Notes: a model not told the origin generated them from the letters alone. A stretch of 64,000 nt of DNA from Eupeodes corollae (GCF_945859685.1 NC_079149.1:64684991-64748990), one strand, 5' to 3'. Shown: positions 12,801 to 22,393, counted from the stretch's first letter. Made by a program: numbers and translations.

Positions 12801-15800
12801 GACGAATTAAACAATGTTTAGCAACTTGTGGTAACTCATTTATGTAAAGTGAGAAGAGGATTGGTCCAAGGATAGATCCCTGTGGAACTCCACTCAAAAC
12901 ATTGAGAAATGTGGACGAGTATCCATAGGCACCCAAGCATTGTTGCCTTCCGCTGAGATACGAAAGAACAATCTTACAGGACTCTAAAAGAAACCCAAAG
13001 TTAATTCGCAGCTTTCTACAAAGAATTGAATGGTTAACAGTATCAAAAGCCTTTAAATAATCTAACAGTGTAGGCATGTAACATGATCACTGTCCATTGC
13101 CATTCTTATTTCATCAGTTACAAAAAGTAAGGCGGATTTGCAGCTGCGCTTAGGTCCAAAACCAGACTGAAAGGTACTTAACAGGTTGTTGATTGTAATA
13201 TATTTTTGGATCTGCACCAGAATAGTTTTTCAAACGCCTTCGAAAGAAACGGAAGAATAGCAATCGCCCGGAATTCTGTAGCAGTACCTGTTTGCTTTTT
13301 GGGTATTGGAATAATCTTAGCTTTCTTCCATTCTAGTAGTAGAAGTAGTCAATATGCTGTTAAATATGTAGGTTATATAGCGCAGTATATAAGGAAGCAG
13401 TAGTCTCAAGAACTTAGAGTCCATTTGGTCCAGGCTAGTAGCATTAGATGTAATAGATATTATAGCCTCTACAATGTCTTCCTATTCTATTCTCTTCTCT
13501 TTTAGTTTAAAGTTTGAATAAGTTATCTAGATGGTTTAAGGTAAACCTACTTTAATATTGTTATTATTATAAGTAGTATAGTCACATGTACATACATACA
13601 TACTTGAATTCTTAGCATATAATAGCTACACTGTTCGTTTCTTATAAAATGTTCCACAAACCACCAAATCAAAACATTTAAAGTTGAAATAGCAGTTAAA
13701 TAAAAGTTAAACTTTAAATAACTCATAATAAAATTAAAAAGTTGTATGGTTTAAAATGTTTTGATTTCAAACCTTTACTGATCAAAGAGCCAAGTGTTCG
13801 ACTTAAAATTATCACATTAGATAATTTTTTTTTCCATAAATCGATATTATTACATACCGTTTTTTAGAAATATTCTAATTTACAGAACAAAAATTCATAC
13901 TAAGCGAATTATTATAATTCGTTAAATACTACCGTTAACAATTCTTATTAATATAATTTAAAACTATAAAATAACGTGACTTACAACTCTCAACCATTCC
14001 TGCGTGCTAGTAATGTTGTCAGAGATGGAAGGGACCTACAGTTTATATGCCGAATCCGAACGGCTAATTTGAAAAAGCACTTTTTTAAGACAAGAATTGG
14101 AGGATTTGTCAATTCCTCGCAAAAGGCAGTACCCATGAAAAGAGTTAGGTGGCACAGGTAGGGATTGAACCCAAGACTCCTTGCATTGCAGTCCAACGCA
14201 CTAAACATCACGCTACGGGTACTACATAACTTAAAACTAGACTGTGTAAAAATATTAGTTTGCAATTTATACTTTTTATATTATCATTTAATGAATTAAT
14301 ACAAGAGTAAAATTTATTTTAGATTTCAATTAATTGATATAAGGAGCTATGAACACCATAGTTTGATCTGCTAAAATTAGTATTCGATGGTTTCTGGAGT
14401 CTTACACTTGATAGACTAAAACTAAAGTTTAAACTATCAAGAACTGATGGTGATGAAATTTGTACGTTTATTATTCCAACAATAAAACAAAACTGCAAGT
14501 CCATCCTATTATTTGTCAAAGAAGGAAGATTTATGAGAGGAAGTCTGTGAATAAGGCGGTAATGTTTGAATATCATGAAACCACGGATGGGATCGTAGAC
14601 AAAAACCCAAAAATCTTTTCTAAATGGCTTCGAGTCTTTTGACGGTACGGCCGGCGCGTAGTTAGGTGACCATATTGTACAATCATATTTCAGGACTGGT
14701 CTCACAAGTAAAACATATGGATCATGGAAATTACGGTCAAATCTCTGAATAAAACCCAGAACTCTATTTGCTTTTTTTAACTATGAAGTTAATATGATCA
14801 TTAAATGTTAGTTTATACCATTGATATAACTAGGATCAATTTTATATTTTTTTCTGTTAATTCAGTTCTCCTGAAGAAGGCAGCAATCCCTGCCGAAACG
14901 TTAGGAAAGTTAAAAAATAAATTAACTGGCGCAACTGTCCGTAGAGAACCAGGGCCTAGTGACTTACAACTCTCAATCATTTCTGTGTGCGAGTGATTGC
15001 AGGGATGAAGGGGACCTACAGTTTATATGCCGAATCCGAACGGCTAATTTGAGAAAGCACTTTTTCATGACAAGAATTACTCTTGGAGGATTTGTAATAA
15101 AACTTTAGGTGGCACAAGCCGGGTTCGAACCAAGACCTCTGGCATGAAAGTCCAACGCACTAACCTTCATTCCACGGGTTGGGAAACTTAATGTGACTTA
15201 ATTGTTTCATTGCAAAAATTACAACGACCAAAAAAGCCGACGGAAAACTATATTTCCACTAATCACAAGGTTTTAAATTTGTCAACATTTAAAACAAGAC
15301 GATTATTATTGCACCATTCCCTGAATAATATTAAGTCTTCTTGCAAGAGAAGACAGTCAGATGTAGAGTTAATTTTCATACAAATTTTAATATCATCAGC
15401 ATATATTAGGACAGACGAATTTTGTATGATCGAAACCAAGTCATTTATAAAAACAAAAAATAAAACAAATGGAATAGGACCAAGGTGCAGGACCAGATGG
15501 AATAATACCAGCCGAGTTAAAAAAGACTTCTGACTTAATTGCACCAATCCTTGAGGCAATTTTTACCAGCTGTCTTTACCTGGTCCATGTTACCTCGGCA
15601 TGGAGAGAAGCTAAAGTTGTTTTTATACCCAAAGCCAGGTAAATGCTTGCAAGTCAATCCTAAAGATCTACCAACTATAAGTCTAATCATTCCTTCTTGG
15701 AAAGATTTATCAATATCCATTTAAGGGCAAGTATTGATACAAGACTTCTGTCTTCGTCTTAACATACCTACTGTAAAGGTGAATCGGTGGAAACAGCGTT

Positions 15801-18800
15801 ACACACTTTAGTACGCACCGTCGAATATTCCCTCCATTATAAAAGGGTTCAGTACGGTTGCTTTCCCTGACATCGAAGGTGCCTTTAACAACGTGGACAC
15901 ATCTGCAATCACATCTGCACTTACATCTCTAAATGTAGAGAGTTCGGGAGTTAATTCATTTAATGCTTACTAGCAGAATAATTGACTCAAAACTGGGAAA
16001 CTCTTCTGGTAGACGATTCGTTAGTAGAGGGGCAAGGTATTTTTCTATCCCCTCTCCTTTGGAACCTAGTGGTAATTGAAATCCTAACTGAAATCTGGAT
16101 GCGGAGGGCTTCAGAGTGATAGTCTATGCGGACGACGACGTTGCTATAGCAGTTTTAGGAAAGCATCTTAACACCCTGAAAGAGCTCTTATAAAATGCCT
16201 TGAACAGACAAATACTTTGGCCTGATCGGTGTGGACTGGGTGTTAACCCACACAAAACCGATTTGGTTTCATTTTCGAGGCGATACAAAATTCTATTTGG
16301 GAACCCTTCCTATATTAAAGGAACCCTATTAAAATTCTCAGACGAGGCTAAATACCTGGGTCTTGTCTTAGATAAAAACCTAAATTGGAAACGCAACGTA
16401 CAGGAAAGAGTCAAAAAAGCTACTGTAGCTCTCTTTCCTTTCAAAAAAGCTATTGGTAATAAATGGGGCTTACAACCCAGAATCACGCACTGGCTATACA
16501 CATCGGTAATCAGACCAATTGTAATGTATAGTGTGGCAGTATCGTGAACTGCTTTAGAGAAAGGTATAAACAGGGATAAGTTAAATAAAGTCCAACGTTC
16601 AGCTTGCCTATGTATGGACACCTTACTCTACCTAACACCTCTTGACAAATTTAGCAAACAAATAGCTGCAAGCTCTGCTATTCGCCTCAAAGCTTCATCG
16701 CAGTGGATTAACAACAACATTGGCCACTCCGTAATTCTTAGGTATTTAAAATCAATTCCAAAGCACACAGACTACACCATTCCCCAACTGCAATTCGACA
16801 GAAACTTCAAGATTTCTATACCTCCCAGATTCCTGGAAGATGAGTCAATCCATTTTTATACAGATGGTTCAAAAACAAAAGAAGGGGTTGGTGGAGGTGT
16901 GTACTCTGAACGCCTGAAATTAAGTCTCTCATTCCGCCTTCCCAATCATTGTAGTGTGTTCCAGGCGGAACTTTTGGCGATAAAGGAAGTCTTTTCCTGG
17001 CTTAAAAAAAGTGATATCAACATCTGATGTCTCTTCAAACTATATAACAGTCCAGAACTGTAGATCAACTCTAATGGAGGTGGCACAACACTTTAATATT
17101 CACCTTTGCTGGGTGCCGGGCCATAGAGACATTCCAGGTAACTGTAAGGCAGATGAACTCGCAAGGAACGGTACAGTACAGCCCATTCCACCACGTTTGG
17201 CAAGTACTGGCATACCAATCGCTACTTGTAAACTGCTGCTAATGCTAGACGTTGTGAGCAGGGCAGGCACTAGGTGGAACAACATCACCAAGTGCCAAGT
17301 CACAAAAAACATCTGGCCAACACTGGATTTAAAACGTTCAAGGTGCTTGCTCTCTCTAAGCAGATCGCATATAAGCTCGATAATAGGTGTCATAACCGAA
17401 CACTGTCTAATAGGAAAGCACGCCACGAGCCTAGGCGTATTCTCAAATGACTTTTGCAGAAGCTGTATGGACGAGGAAGAGAAAGAAACAGTTCTTCATC
17501 TTCTCTGCACATGCTCTGCTCTGGCTCGAAAACGTAATAATTACCTAGGAGAATTCTTCTTTAACGATCTAAACGATCTAAATCATATCGGCATAATCAG
17601 CCTCTCACGTTTCGTAAGGGACTCAAACTGGATCCATTGAGCTTAGGAGGAAGCCTCAAGATTCATGTGCTATCACAATGGGACATTAAACTGGCCTAAG
17701 TGTGTCCGTTTCCACCCTGGACAGCCACTAAAACCTAACCTAAGGTGACTATCCTGGGGGACACCAGAATTCACAACAAATAAATTTAACACTAAAACGT
17801 CTATCTTGCAAATATGAAGAGATCTAGTTCATGGAATAGTCGTTAAAACCTTGCTGGGACAGCCTAAAAGTAATGTTTTATGACACAATTTATCAAACGC
17901 ATTTCTAAAATCAGTAAAGATCCAATCAAATTGTTCACGTTTTTCAAGAACATCTAAACAAAACGACGTAAAGTGTAACAGATTAGTTACTGTTGAAAGC
18001 TTTTTAACAAAACCATGATAATTGAACTACATTGAAAAAAAGGACGATACATACGATTAATTCAAACAGTTTAGGTATCACAGATAGTTTACATCAATGC
18101 TTAACAGTTCATATTGTCTATCTCTCAAAACTAGTATTAGTCCTTAGTTTTCTCAAGCGATCTTTTTTAAAATAATATATTTTACCCTGTATCTTATATA
18201 AAGTCATATCAAAATTGCAAAAACAACTTTTATAAATATTTTCACACCATGTCTATCATAAAAACACCCGATTAAAATCCATTGTTTTATGTGATTTCAA
18301 TAATGTTTAATATTTATCTTTCTAATGAAAAGTTGGCAGATATCTTTACTTATACTTTAACACCAATTTTAAGTTTGTGTAAATAATAAAACAAAAAAAG
18401 ATACAAAAAGAAAATTATTTTCAACAGCAACTAACAAATCAAAGTACCTACTACGTATGTATATATTCATATACATATATTTATATACATACATATGCTA
18501 GAAATTATTGTTTTCACATAAAACTAAAAGGTGTGTTGCTTGTGCATTGTTATAACATATTTATGTTTCTATTTTTGATCATAAAATATCTTCAAATAAG
18601 TGCCTAATTCTACTAAATACAGGTTTTTATTCAGGAAGCAAATCTATCTATCATGTGTCATGCCAACTTCGAAGTAAATCGAAATCCAGATGAAACGAAT
18701 TCGACTAAAAGTAGAATTTTATTTCAAATGCCTAAGATACGGTATAAAACGAAAAGTACGAGTCATACCTACTTATAATATAATATTTTCATCGTATTAT

Positions 18801-19448
18801 TCACTTGAACATAAATTCCTGTATTTATTGTTTTTGTAGGCAAGCACCTAGACCTAGGTATAGTATGAAAAAATGTATTGTGGCCGGCTAAATTTATACA
18901 AAGTTAAGATAAACAAAAACTTTAACTGCACAATCGAATAAAGAACTCAAGAACTTAAACACTTCATGGGTTTTATTGCTTTTCGTTTGTTGTATTTCGT
19001 TCTCACAAGAACTGCAAAAACTTAAATTGCTTTACACGTTTTAGAGGTACATACATGTATATAATTCTGCAGTTCTGATTTAAATTTAAAAATTAATTGT
19101 TAAGATCAAAGTTTTGAGGGTTTTTTAGTTCGGATATTATGTTATTTTATGAACTACACATAAAAGTGGATACAAATATAAAACTTATGTGCCATTGGAT
19201 TTGTCGATTGGCAATATATGTATAGGAAGATACATAATGTACACATTTTAATGGTTTCGTCTTTTGTTCGCAGGATCCCTACAGCATTTCTTTAAAGTAT
19301 AATGAAGCCTAATAAAATATTTATTTTGTATTTACCTTGGGTCGGGTAATATTAACTTTTTACTTGCTCTTGCTGCGGGGGTGCATTTAGATTTTTCCAT
19401 TGCCATTAAATAGCTGACATCGGCCAAAACAGCCTCGAGATCCGCCAT
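3859..19448 (-). CDS. Gprk1: G protein-coupled receptor kinase 1 (GRK2/beta-ARK type), 5' nine exons
   Basis: This is a serine/threonine kinase that phosphorylates activated GPCRs at the inner face of the plasma membrane. Exons, all phase-consistent with GT-AG borders: 19336-19448, 9870-9946, 9738-9811, 9575-9676, 6987-7061, 6870-6931, 4440-4491, 4090-4281 and 3859-4014. They encode about 301 residues. The start MADLEAVLADVSYLM is the characteristic GRK2/3 N-terminus. The RGS-homology domain follows (about 50-175), then the kinase domain from about residue 188 with the glycine loop GRGGFGEVYG, the lysine in MYAMKCL, and HTPDKLCFILDLMNGGDLH. It stops at KFYAAE; the catalytic loop, DLG motif and PH domain must lie off the left edge. 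Intron 1 is 9.4 kb and full of transposon remains. No coding defect is visible, so this is probably a live gene. Confidence 0.96.
4854..6764. mobile_element. mariner-like DNA transposon, long TIRs, decayed transposase
   Basis: The ends are inverted repeats of roughly 85 bp. The left end begins CAGGGTGTCCCATAAGTAAT and the right end is its reverse complement with few differences; TA or TAT flanks the outer edges. Around 6240-6460 on the minus strand the remnant reads DGCPVHYG...FF and LKEKVFAQPSVIELWQKIE, matching the second catalytic aspartate block and C-terminal part of IS630/mariner transposases, but with a stop and a deletion where the third catalytic region should be. The rest of the transposase is unrecognisable. 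A SINE lies inside at 5809-6014. The element sits in the Gprk1 intron between the exons at 6870-6931 and 4440-4491. Confidence 0.8.
5809..6014 (+). repeat. tRNA-derived SINE, copy 1 (head deleted)
   Basis: It shares AGTACCCGTGG, a box B-like GGGTTCAATCCC, CACGGGTACTGCC and the downstream body with the other four copies in the window. The box A segment between the first two is missing. The copy lies inside the mariner-like element, so it inserted after that element. Confidence 0.75.
7370..8258 (+). pseudogene. jockey-like LINE RT fragment (motif C to 3' end)
   Basis: The plus strand reads YFADDSTLIF (RT motif C, Y/F-A-D-D), then SDVDFKRQRMIKSFNSD, GKSAAKCLGFLRR, YKACISLKLEYKSHIWAG, SLEHRRKVSC and TFKTNVHRYLPSP in successive frames. 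This is the order seen at the C-terminus of jockey/CR1-type LINE polyproteins. Stops and frameshifts are numerous. It ends where an opposite-strand RNase H fragment begins. No target duplication was found. Confidence 0.7.
8262..8640 (-). pseudogene. LOA/I-like LINE RNase H fragment, copy 3
   Basis: The minus-strand frame contains AIHFCSDGS, GVYSVENL, KVVLSWLKENL and LCWVSGHRDILENSKDDELAK. This aligns with the RNase H domain of the LOA-like copy at 15489-17741 (HFYTDGSK, GVYSERL, KEVFSWLKK, LCWVPGHRDIPGNCKADELAR). Stops interrupt the first part. It is an isolated domain-sized remnant of the same family. Confidence 0.68.
8641..9574. other. Gprk1 intronic sequence, very AT-rich
   Basis: There is no coding signal. 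The only structured item is the hairpin motif at 9179-9210. Confidence 0.5.
9179..9210 (+). other. CTGAAGAA-stem-GAAACGTT hairpin motif, copy 1
   Basis: CTGAAGAA is followed by GTAAG, a short loop and CTTAC (a perfect 5-bp stem), then GAAACGTTG and an A-rich AATAAA-containing stretch. The same flanks with a different but still paired stem recur at 14871-14902. The outline resembles the CUGANGA-stem II-GAAA half of a hammerhead core, but no helices I and III are visible. Confidence 0.5.
9947..10719. other. Gprk1 intron 1, no feature seen
   Basis: AT-rich DNA without recognisable repeats or coding similarity. Confidence 0.45.
10720..11830 (+). pseudogene. jockey-like LINE 3' fragment, rearranged
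   Basis: SSHLEPILFVRSTDDVESL at about 10735-10795 matches RT motif B (G-V-P-Q-G-S-H-L-G-P-I-L-F) with substitutions. After about 430 bp of unrecognised sequence, the C-terminal RT region appears: CDKELNFRS, MDINSFIAKANS and CLGFTRQAL, then weak similarity to the typical C-terminus. The latter block is partly duplicated in tandem (11245-11564). Multiple stops show it is dead. Confidence 0.6.
11245..11564 (+). repeat. 160-bp direct tandem duplication
   Basis: Two adjacent units, 11245-11404 and 11405-11564, both starting AGTATTTTGTGTGATAAAGA, differ at only a handful of bases. Both cover the same part of a dead LINE, so the duplication came after insertion and is fairly recent. Confidence 0.88.
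11831..12189. other. intronic sequence, no feature seen
   Basis: AT-rich. A short imperfect duplication containing GGAAATTTAACATC occurs near 12112-12166. No coding signal. Confidence 0.45.
12190..13510 (-). pseudogene. jockey-like LINE RT, truncated
   Basis: On the minus strand, in order: EWKKAKIIPIPKK, AIAILPFLSKAFEKLF, FQSGFGPKRSCKSALLFVTDE, LDYLKAFDTVNHSIL (motif A), SGVPQGSILGPILFSLYIN (motif B), LIRLYADYVQLL (motif C with the second Asp changed), then SRKLNVAYNNIGRY and the C-terminal segment. Frame breaks occur near 12690 and 13080. It lacks the endonuclease and ORF1. This family differs from the neighbouring jockey-like copy at 14290-18040. Confidence 0.82.
13511..13975. other. intronic sequence, no feature seen
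   Basis: AT-rich with a short CATACATACATAC simple repeat near 13592. No coding signal. Confidence 0.45.
13976..14225 (-). repeat. tRNA-derived SINE, copy 2
   Basis: Read on the minus strand it begins AGTACCCGTAGCGTGATG (tRNA-like head with box A region), contains the box B-like GGGTTCAATCCC, then the family body, ending AGTTGTAAGTCAC. The terminal segment (GCGCCACCTAATT in other copies) is missing. There is a small deletion in the body relative to the copy at 50895-51186. Confidence 0.82.
14871..14902 (+). other. CTGAAGAA-stem-GAAACGTT hairpin motif, copy 2
   Basis: CTGAAGAA is followed by GGCAG, a short loop and CTGCC, then GAAACGTT and an A-rich stretch with AATAAA. Compared with 9179-9210 the flanks are identical while both strands of the stem have changed in a compensating way (GTAAG/CTTAC versus GGCAG/CTGCC). 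Confidence 0.55.
14925..15182 (-). repeat. tRNA-derived SINE, copy 3
   Basis: On the minus strand: CCCGTGGAATGAAGGTTAGT (box A region), box B TTGGTTCGAACCC, the body, then TAGGCCCTGGTTCTC and the end GACAGTTGCGCCAGTTAATT. It is inserted in the jockey-like LINE between KFKTL and the FNDHINF segment. Confidence 0.85.
15489..17741 (+). mobile_element. 5'-truncated LOA/I-like LINE (RT + RNase H), copy 2
   Basis: This is the same family as 706-2759. It begins just upstream of RT (GPDGIIPAEL-like), then carries DIEGAFNNVDTS, VYADD followed by an extra Asp codon, KYLGLVLDKNLNWKRNVQE, and a complete but frameshifted RNase H: HFYTDGSKT, HCSVFQAELLAIKEV, frame change near 17015, then LCWVPGHRDIPGNCKADELAR. 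The C-terminal CRSCMDEEEKE...HLLCTC zinc-binding region follows. It ends with two CCTAA repeats and is flanked by AAGGTG at 15483-15488 and 17742-17747, a short target duplication. It sits inside motif B of a jockey-like LINE. At least four frame breaks make it dead. Confidence 0.88.
18041..19335. other. Gprk1 intron 1, 5' portion, no feature seen
   Basis: AT-rich with CATATA/CATACATA simple stretches around 18470-18500. No coding or repeat similarity is recognised. Confidence 0.5.
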
Positions 19449-20360
19449 TTTAGAGCAAATCTAATTTATACCGCAGGCTTAAGTGTTGTGTTTTCTGAAC
19501 TTCTTTTCGATATTTACTTAAGGTTAATTTGATTGCATTATCATTACTCTGTTTAATGTTTTATGTTTATAATAAAATCAGGGGAAAAATTAGAATACAA
19601 CATTTGACAAAAGGCAACGATAACGACACGACGTAAGCTGGTCAATTTTTCTGTATCTAAATATTTTTTTTTTCACTTATCAAATGTCAATTTGACAGCT
19701 TGATTTTGTAATAGAGTTATTATAAAAAAAGAATAGTTTTTGTAAAGTCTGGCAATAATATTTAATGAATGAACACAAAAGACGCGCGGCTCGGGCGCAT
19801 ACTTTATGACGGTGTTCACATTGGACTATATTTAGCTGAATTATCCTGCCACAAATAACCAATAAATCAAAGTAGCTCATATTATATGGAATCTCTATTT
19901 ATTTGAGAAAATATGCGTCAAGACAAAGTGTAATGATGAGCCTAATCATTACATTGGGGCGAAACGCATAATAAACACCATGCTGATTTATTTTTATATT
20001 CATTTTCATGATTTTAAATCATATTTATTAAATTAAACGGTGTTCAGGAAAAAAACAATTCGAATGTTAACAGTCAAACATTTCATATGCAAGAGTCACA
20101 TAGCAAGGAAATAAAAATAGCTACAATTTATCTTCTCTGAATACATTTTTGGTAAGCCACAAGTTTTATATAAAACCTCTCGAAAACTAGTTGGAATTCA
20201 AAGTTGATCTAAACAAACAAACCTTTCGAAACATTCAGCGCTCAAATCAATTTAAACAAAACAGCTGATGGCTGCTGTCAAAACAAATATTTCATTTTGA
20301 AATAAATTTGGTCGTGGTAAGTAATATTATTTATACAATCGTCTACTAGTCACCACAAAT
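19449..20360. other. region upstream of Gprk1, 5' UTR/promoter not resolved
   Basis: This holds the presumed 5' UTR and promoter of Gprk1, but no TATA box or initiator can be placed with confidence. At 19924-19968 an 8-bp perfect stem (GTAATGAT/ATCATTAC) is followed by GGGGCGAAACGC, loosely like the hairpin motifs at 9179 and 14871. Confidence 0.45.
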
Positions 20361-20880
20361 ATGTTCGACGCTTTCGCTTACTACCTGGAGAAAGACTTTC
20401 CGGTTACTCCGTTCAATCACAAGGATTTGGGAGATATGATATGATATGAGAAAGGCGATAACTTTATTTGTGGAGGAGAATAAGTATGAAAATAAATTTT
20501 TGGTAGAGGCTAAGTCGCAGGAGGCTAGGTAAATTTGAGCCAAAACATTCCACAATGTGGGAATCGTTGTTCCAGTGAATAAAAACACAACAGTCGGCTA
20601 TCGCAACTTGATGAACAGACTGCCAACCTGAAGAAGGTCCTCAGTGCATTGTACACACCAGGCGAGTCCTCAAAGGAAGAAGCCAAAGAGATATTTATGG
20701 AGAATTTGCAGCCAATCATAACAGCTTCAGTGATCGCTTTGGATGAATGTGATTTCGGTACGAATCTCCGGCCATAAGGACCTTCACGAAATTGTTCAGA
20801 ATCCTCTCAACCCCGCCTATAAGTTGCTCGGACGGCCACAAAATTATAATAATATTTGGCCAACAGAAGCAATAGTCATA
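20361..20880 (+). pseudogene. Hpf1: HPF1 (histone PARylation factor 1) pseudogene
   Basis: Intact HPF1 joins PARP1 to complete the active site for serine ADP-ribosylation in the nucleus. Pieces of its C-terminal domain appear in order but in different frames: MFDAFAYYLEKDFPV; ITLFVEENKYENKFL; AKTFHNVGIVVPVNKN with VGYRNL; LKKVLSALYTPGES; IALDECDFG; and GHKDLHEIVQNPLNPAYKLL. The DECDFG block corresponds to DECDYG, which holds the catalytic glutamate in HPF1. At least four frameshifts or stops (for example TGA near 20442 and TAA near 20530) rule out a working protein, and the N-terminal half is missing. No introns are visible, which would fit a processed copy, but no poly(A) tract or target duplication was found. 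Identification rests on remembered family motifs. Confidence 0.7.
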
Positions 20881-20989
20881 AGCTCAGTATTTTGGATTAA
20901 ATTTATTGTGAAAGAAGAAGAAAATGTTTTAAATAAAATGAATTTTTATTGTGACACTTCTGTTTGTTGTTGATTCTTTGATATATTTT

Positions 20990-21160
20990 CTACGCAGTAA
21001 GCTTCTCCTTAGTGAATTGTTTTGACCAGTTGAAGTGAACTATTAGGATAGCTGCAGCCAAGCGAGTTTGTAGTTCTTGTTGGTTCATGTCGTGAGTCCA
21101 TTCCACCCGTCCACAGAACTTCAGTTGACACTCTTTTTCTAGACGAGCTAGTGTTACGTT
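20990..21160 (-). other. short unidentified coding-like stretch
   Basis: One minus-strand frame stays open for about 57 codons to a TAG at 20990-20992, including LARLEKECQLKFCGRVEW and LQTRLAAAILIVHFNW. The composition is protein-like (mixed charged and hydrophobic residues, higher GC than its surroundings), but I do not recognise a family. It could be a terminal exon or another gene remnant next to the HPF1 pseudogene. Confidence 0.3.
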
Positions 21161-21884
21161 AAAATCAATTTGAATTGGTTAGAATTCATTTCATTCTAAC
21201 AAATAATTTAAGAAGAACAAAACTTTTTACACAGACAGTTTTTCATCAATACAGAATTTAACAGCCGGTGTTAAACAAATTTAAATGTCAAATGAAAACG
21301 TGTTAATCTTTCGGTTTGAACAATTTTCGGGTTTTTAAAAAAAATTTACCTGGTTTTGGGTTAGGTGTGAAAAGGCTATTAGTATAGTTTAACAAATTTC
21401 AAGAGTCATATATTCACAAATGTCATGTTTGTTATGACATTAGTTGTATTTAAAACTTTTTGCAAAAACTAACAGAGGTGGTACAAAAATTGAATCGTAA
21501 TGCTTCTTTGCTTGAAGAGGCAAGCTTTTGTGAAACAGAGTATTTTTAACTTTTTATTCATAATACAAAATTTACTTTTTGCAATAAGCTCAAATATAAT
21601 ATTTAATAAAAGTAAAAATCTGAGTAATTACCCAACACATAAATCACTTACAAGTTTAATCCCCATTAATTAGTTATGCGTTTAGATCTAATCTGCACAT
21701 AAATGTATATTTTAGTGAATTATTTCTTGGTTATTCGAATATTTCAGTAGAAGACATTTTGACAAACGGAATCTTAGAAAAAGAACTGTGAAATTTTTCG
21801 TTGCGTCTGCTAATGTGTTGTAATTTCAAATACGAATATAACAAAATATTGTAAAATAAAAAACAAAAGGGAACAAAGTTTAAA
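21161..21884. other. intergenic, no feature seen
   Basis: AT-rich, without coding or repeat signals that I can support. Confidence 0.45.
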
Positions 21885-22110
21885 TTTTTCTAAGGATGAA
21901 ACTGATCGTCTAGTAAGTCTTGTGAAGGGAAGAAAAAATATATATGAGAACAATTAAAGGTTACTCTGTAACACGGCACGAAAAAGTAAATTGTTGTGAA
22001 AAGCTTAAAGCCAAATTCAACAGCAAAAGTTGCGATCAATTAGGAGGTGTAAAAACCTGAAAACCAAATATGAGGGCATCAAAAGGACACTCGGAAAAAA
22101 TAGATGTTCT
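21885..22110 (+). pseudogene. Myb/SANT-like (zeste-type) DNA-binding domain remnant
   Basis: Across two or three frames the plus strand reads NFSKDETDRLVSLVKGRKNI, then KLKAKFNS and KTLKTKYEGIKRTLGK. This is the N-terminal helix-turn-helix pattern of the Myb_DNA-bind_5/zeste-like domain (F-S-x-D-E...L-V...L-K-x-K-Y-E-x-I-K), found in insect regulatory proteins and Harbinger-associated proteins. Frames are interrupted. It lies about 280 bp upstream of the BEL element and may belong to the locus the BEL element landed in. Confidence 0.5.
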
Positions 22111-22393
22111 TCATGCTGAGACTTTCAAGTCTGTCCCTTCAATATCAACATTCGAGGAAAAGATTAAATCAAAAATATTTTAGTAATATAGGTAGAGGGA
22201 CTTCTATTATAGTGACAATGTCCAAGACAAAACTGTTAAGTTTGGGAAATGGTTTCTTTTTATATATTCAAATCGCTGATAGAACCAATATACGGATGTC
22301 AGCATCAACCTGGATGATTTAAATGGTTTAGTCAAACTCTAAAAGTTGGTTGTCAATGTATCCAAACATTTCAGATATTATTGACATAAGCGT

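Larger units (their letters stand above)
14290..18040 (-). mobile_element. jockey-like LINE remnant interrupted by a LOA-like LINE and a SINE
   Basis: The minus-strand remnant is in pieces. Part 1 (about 18040-17748) reads FTDFRNAFDKLCH (motif A) and VNSGVPQDSH (motif B), and breaks exactly at the LOA-like insertion. Part 2 resumes at 15488 with LGPIPFVLFFVFIND, VLIYADDIKI (motif C) and WCNNNRLVLNVDKFKTL. After a second interruption (hairpin motif and SINE), part 3 from about 14825 reads FNDHINFIVKKANRVLGF, then LVRPVLKYDCTIWSPNYAP and stops at 14319. The order shows one LINE later hit at least twice. It has stops and frameshifts and is dead. Confidence 0.82.

Noticed and set aside
20313..20347. 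GGTAAGT...CTACTAG as an intron before the HPF1-like ATG
   Set aside because: Only about 34 bp, too short for an insect intron, and the following frame is broken anyway.
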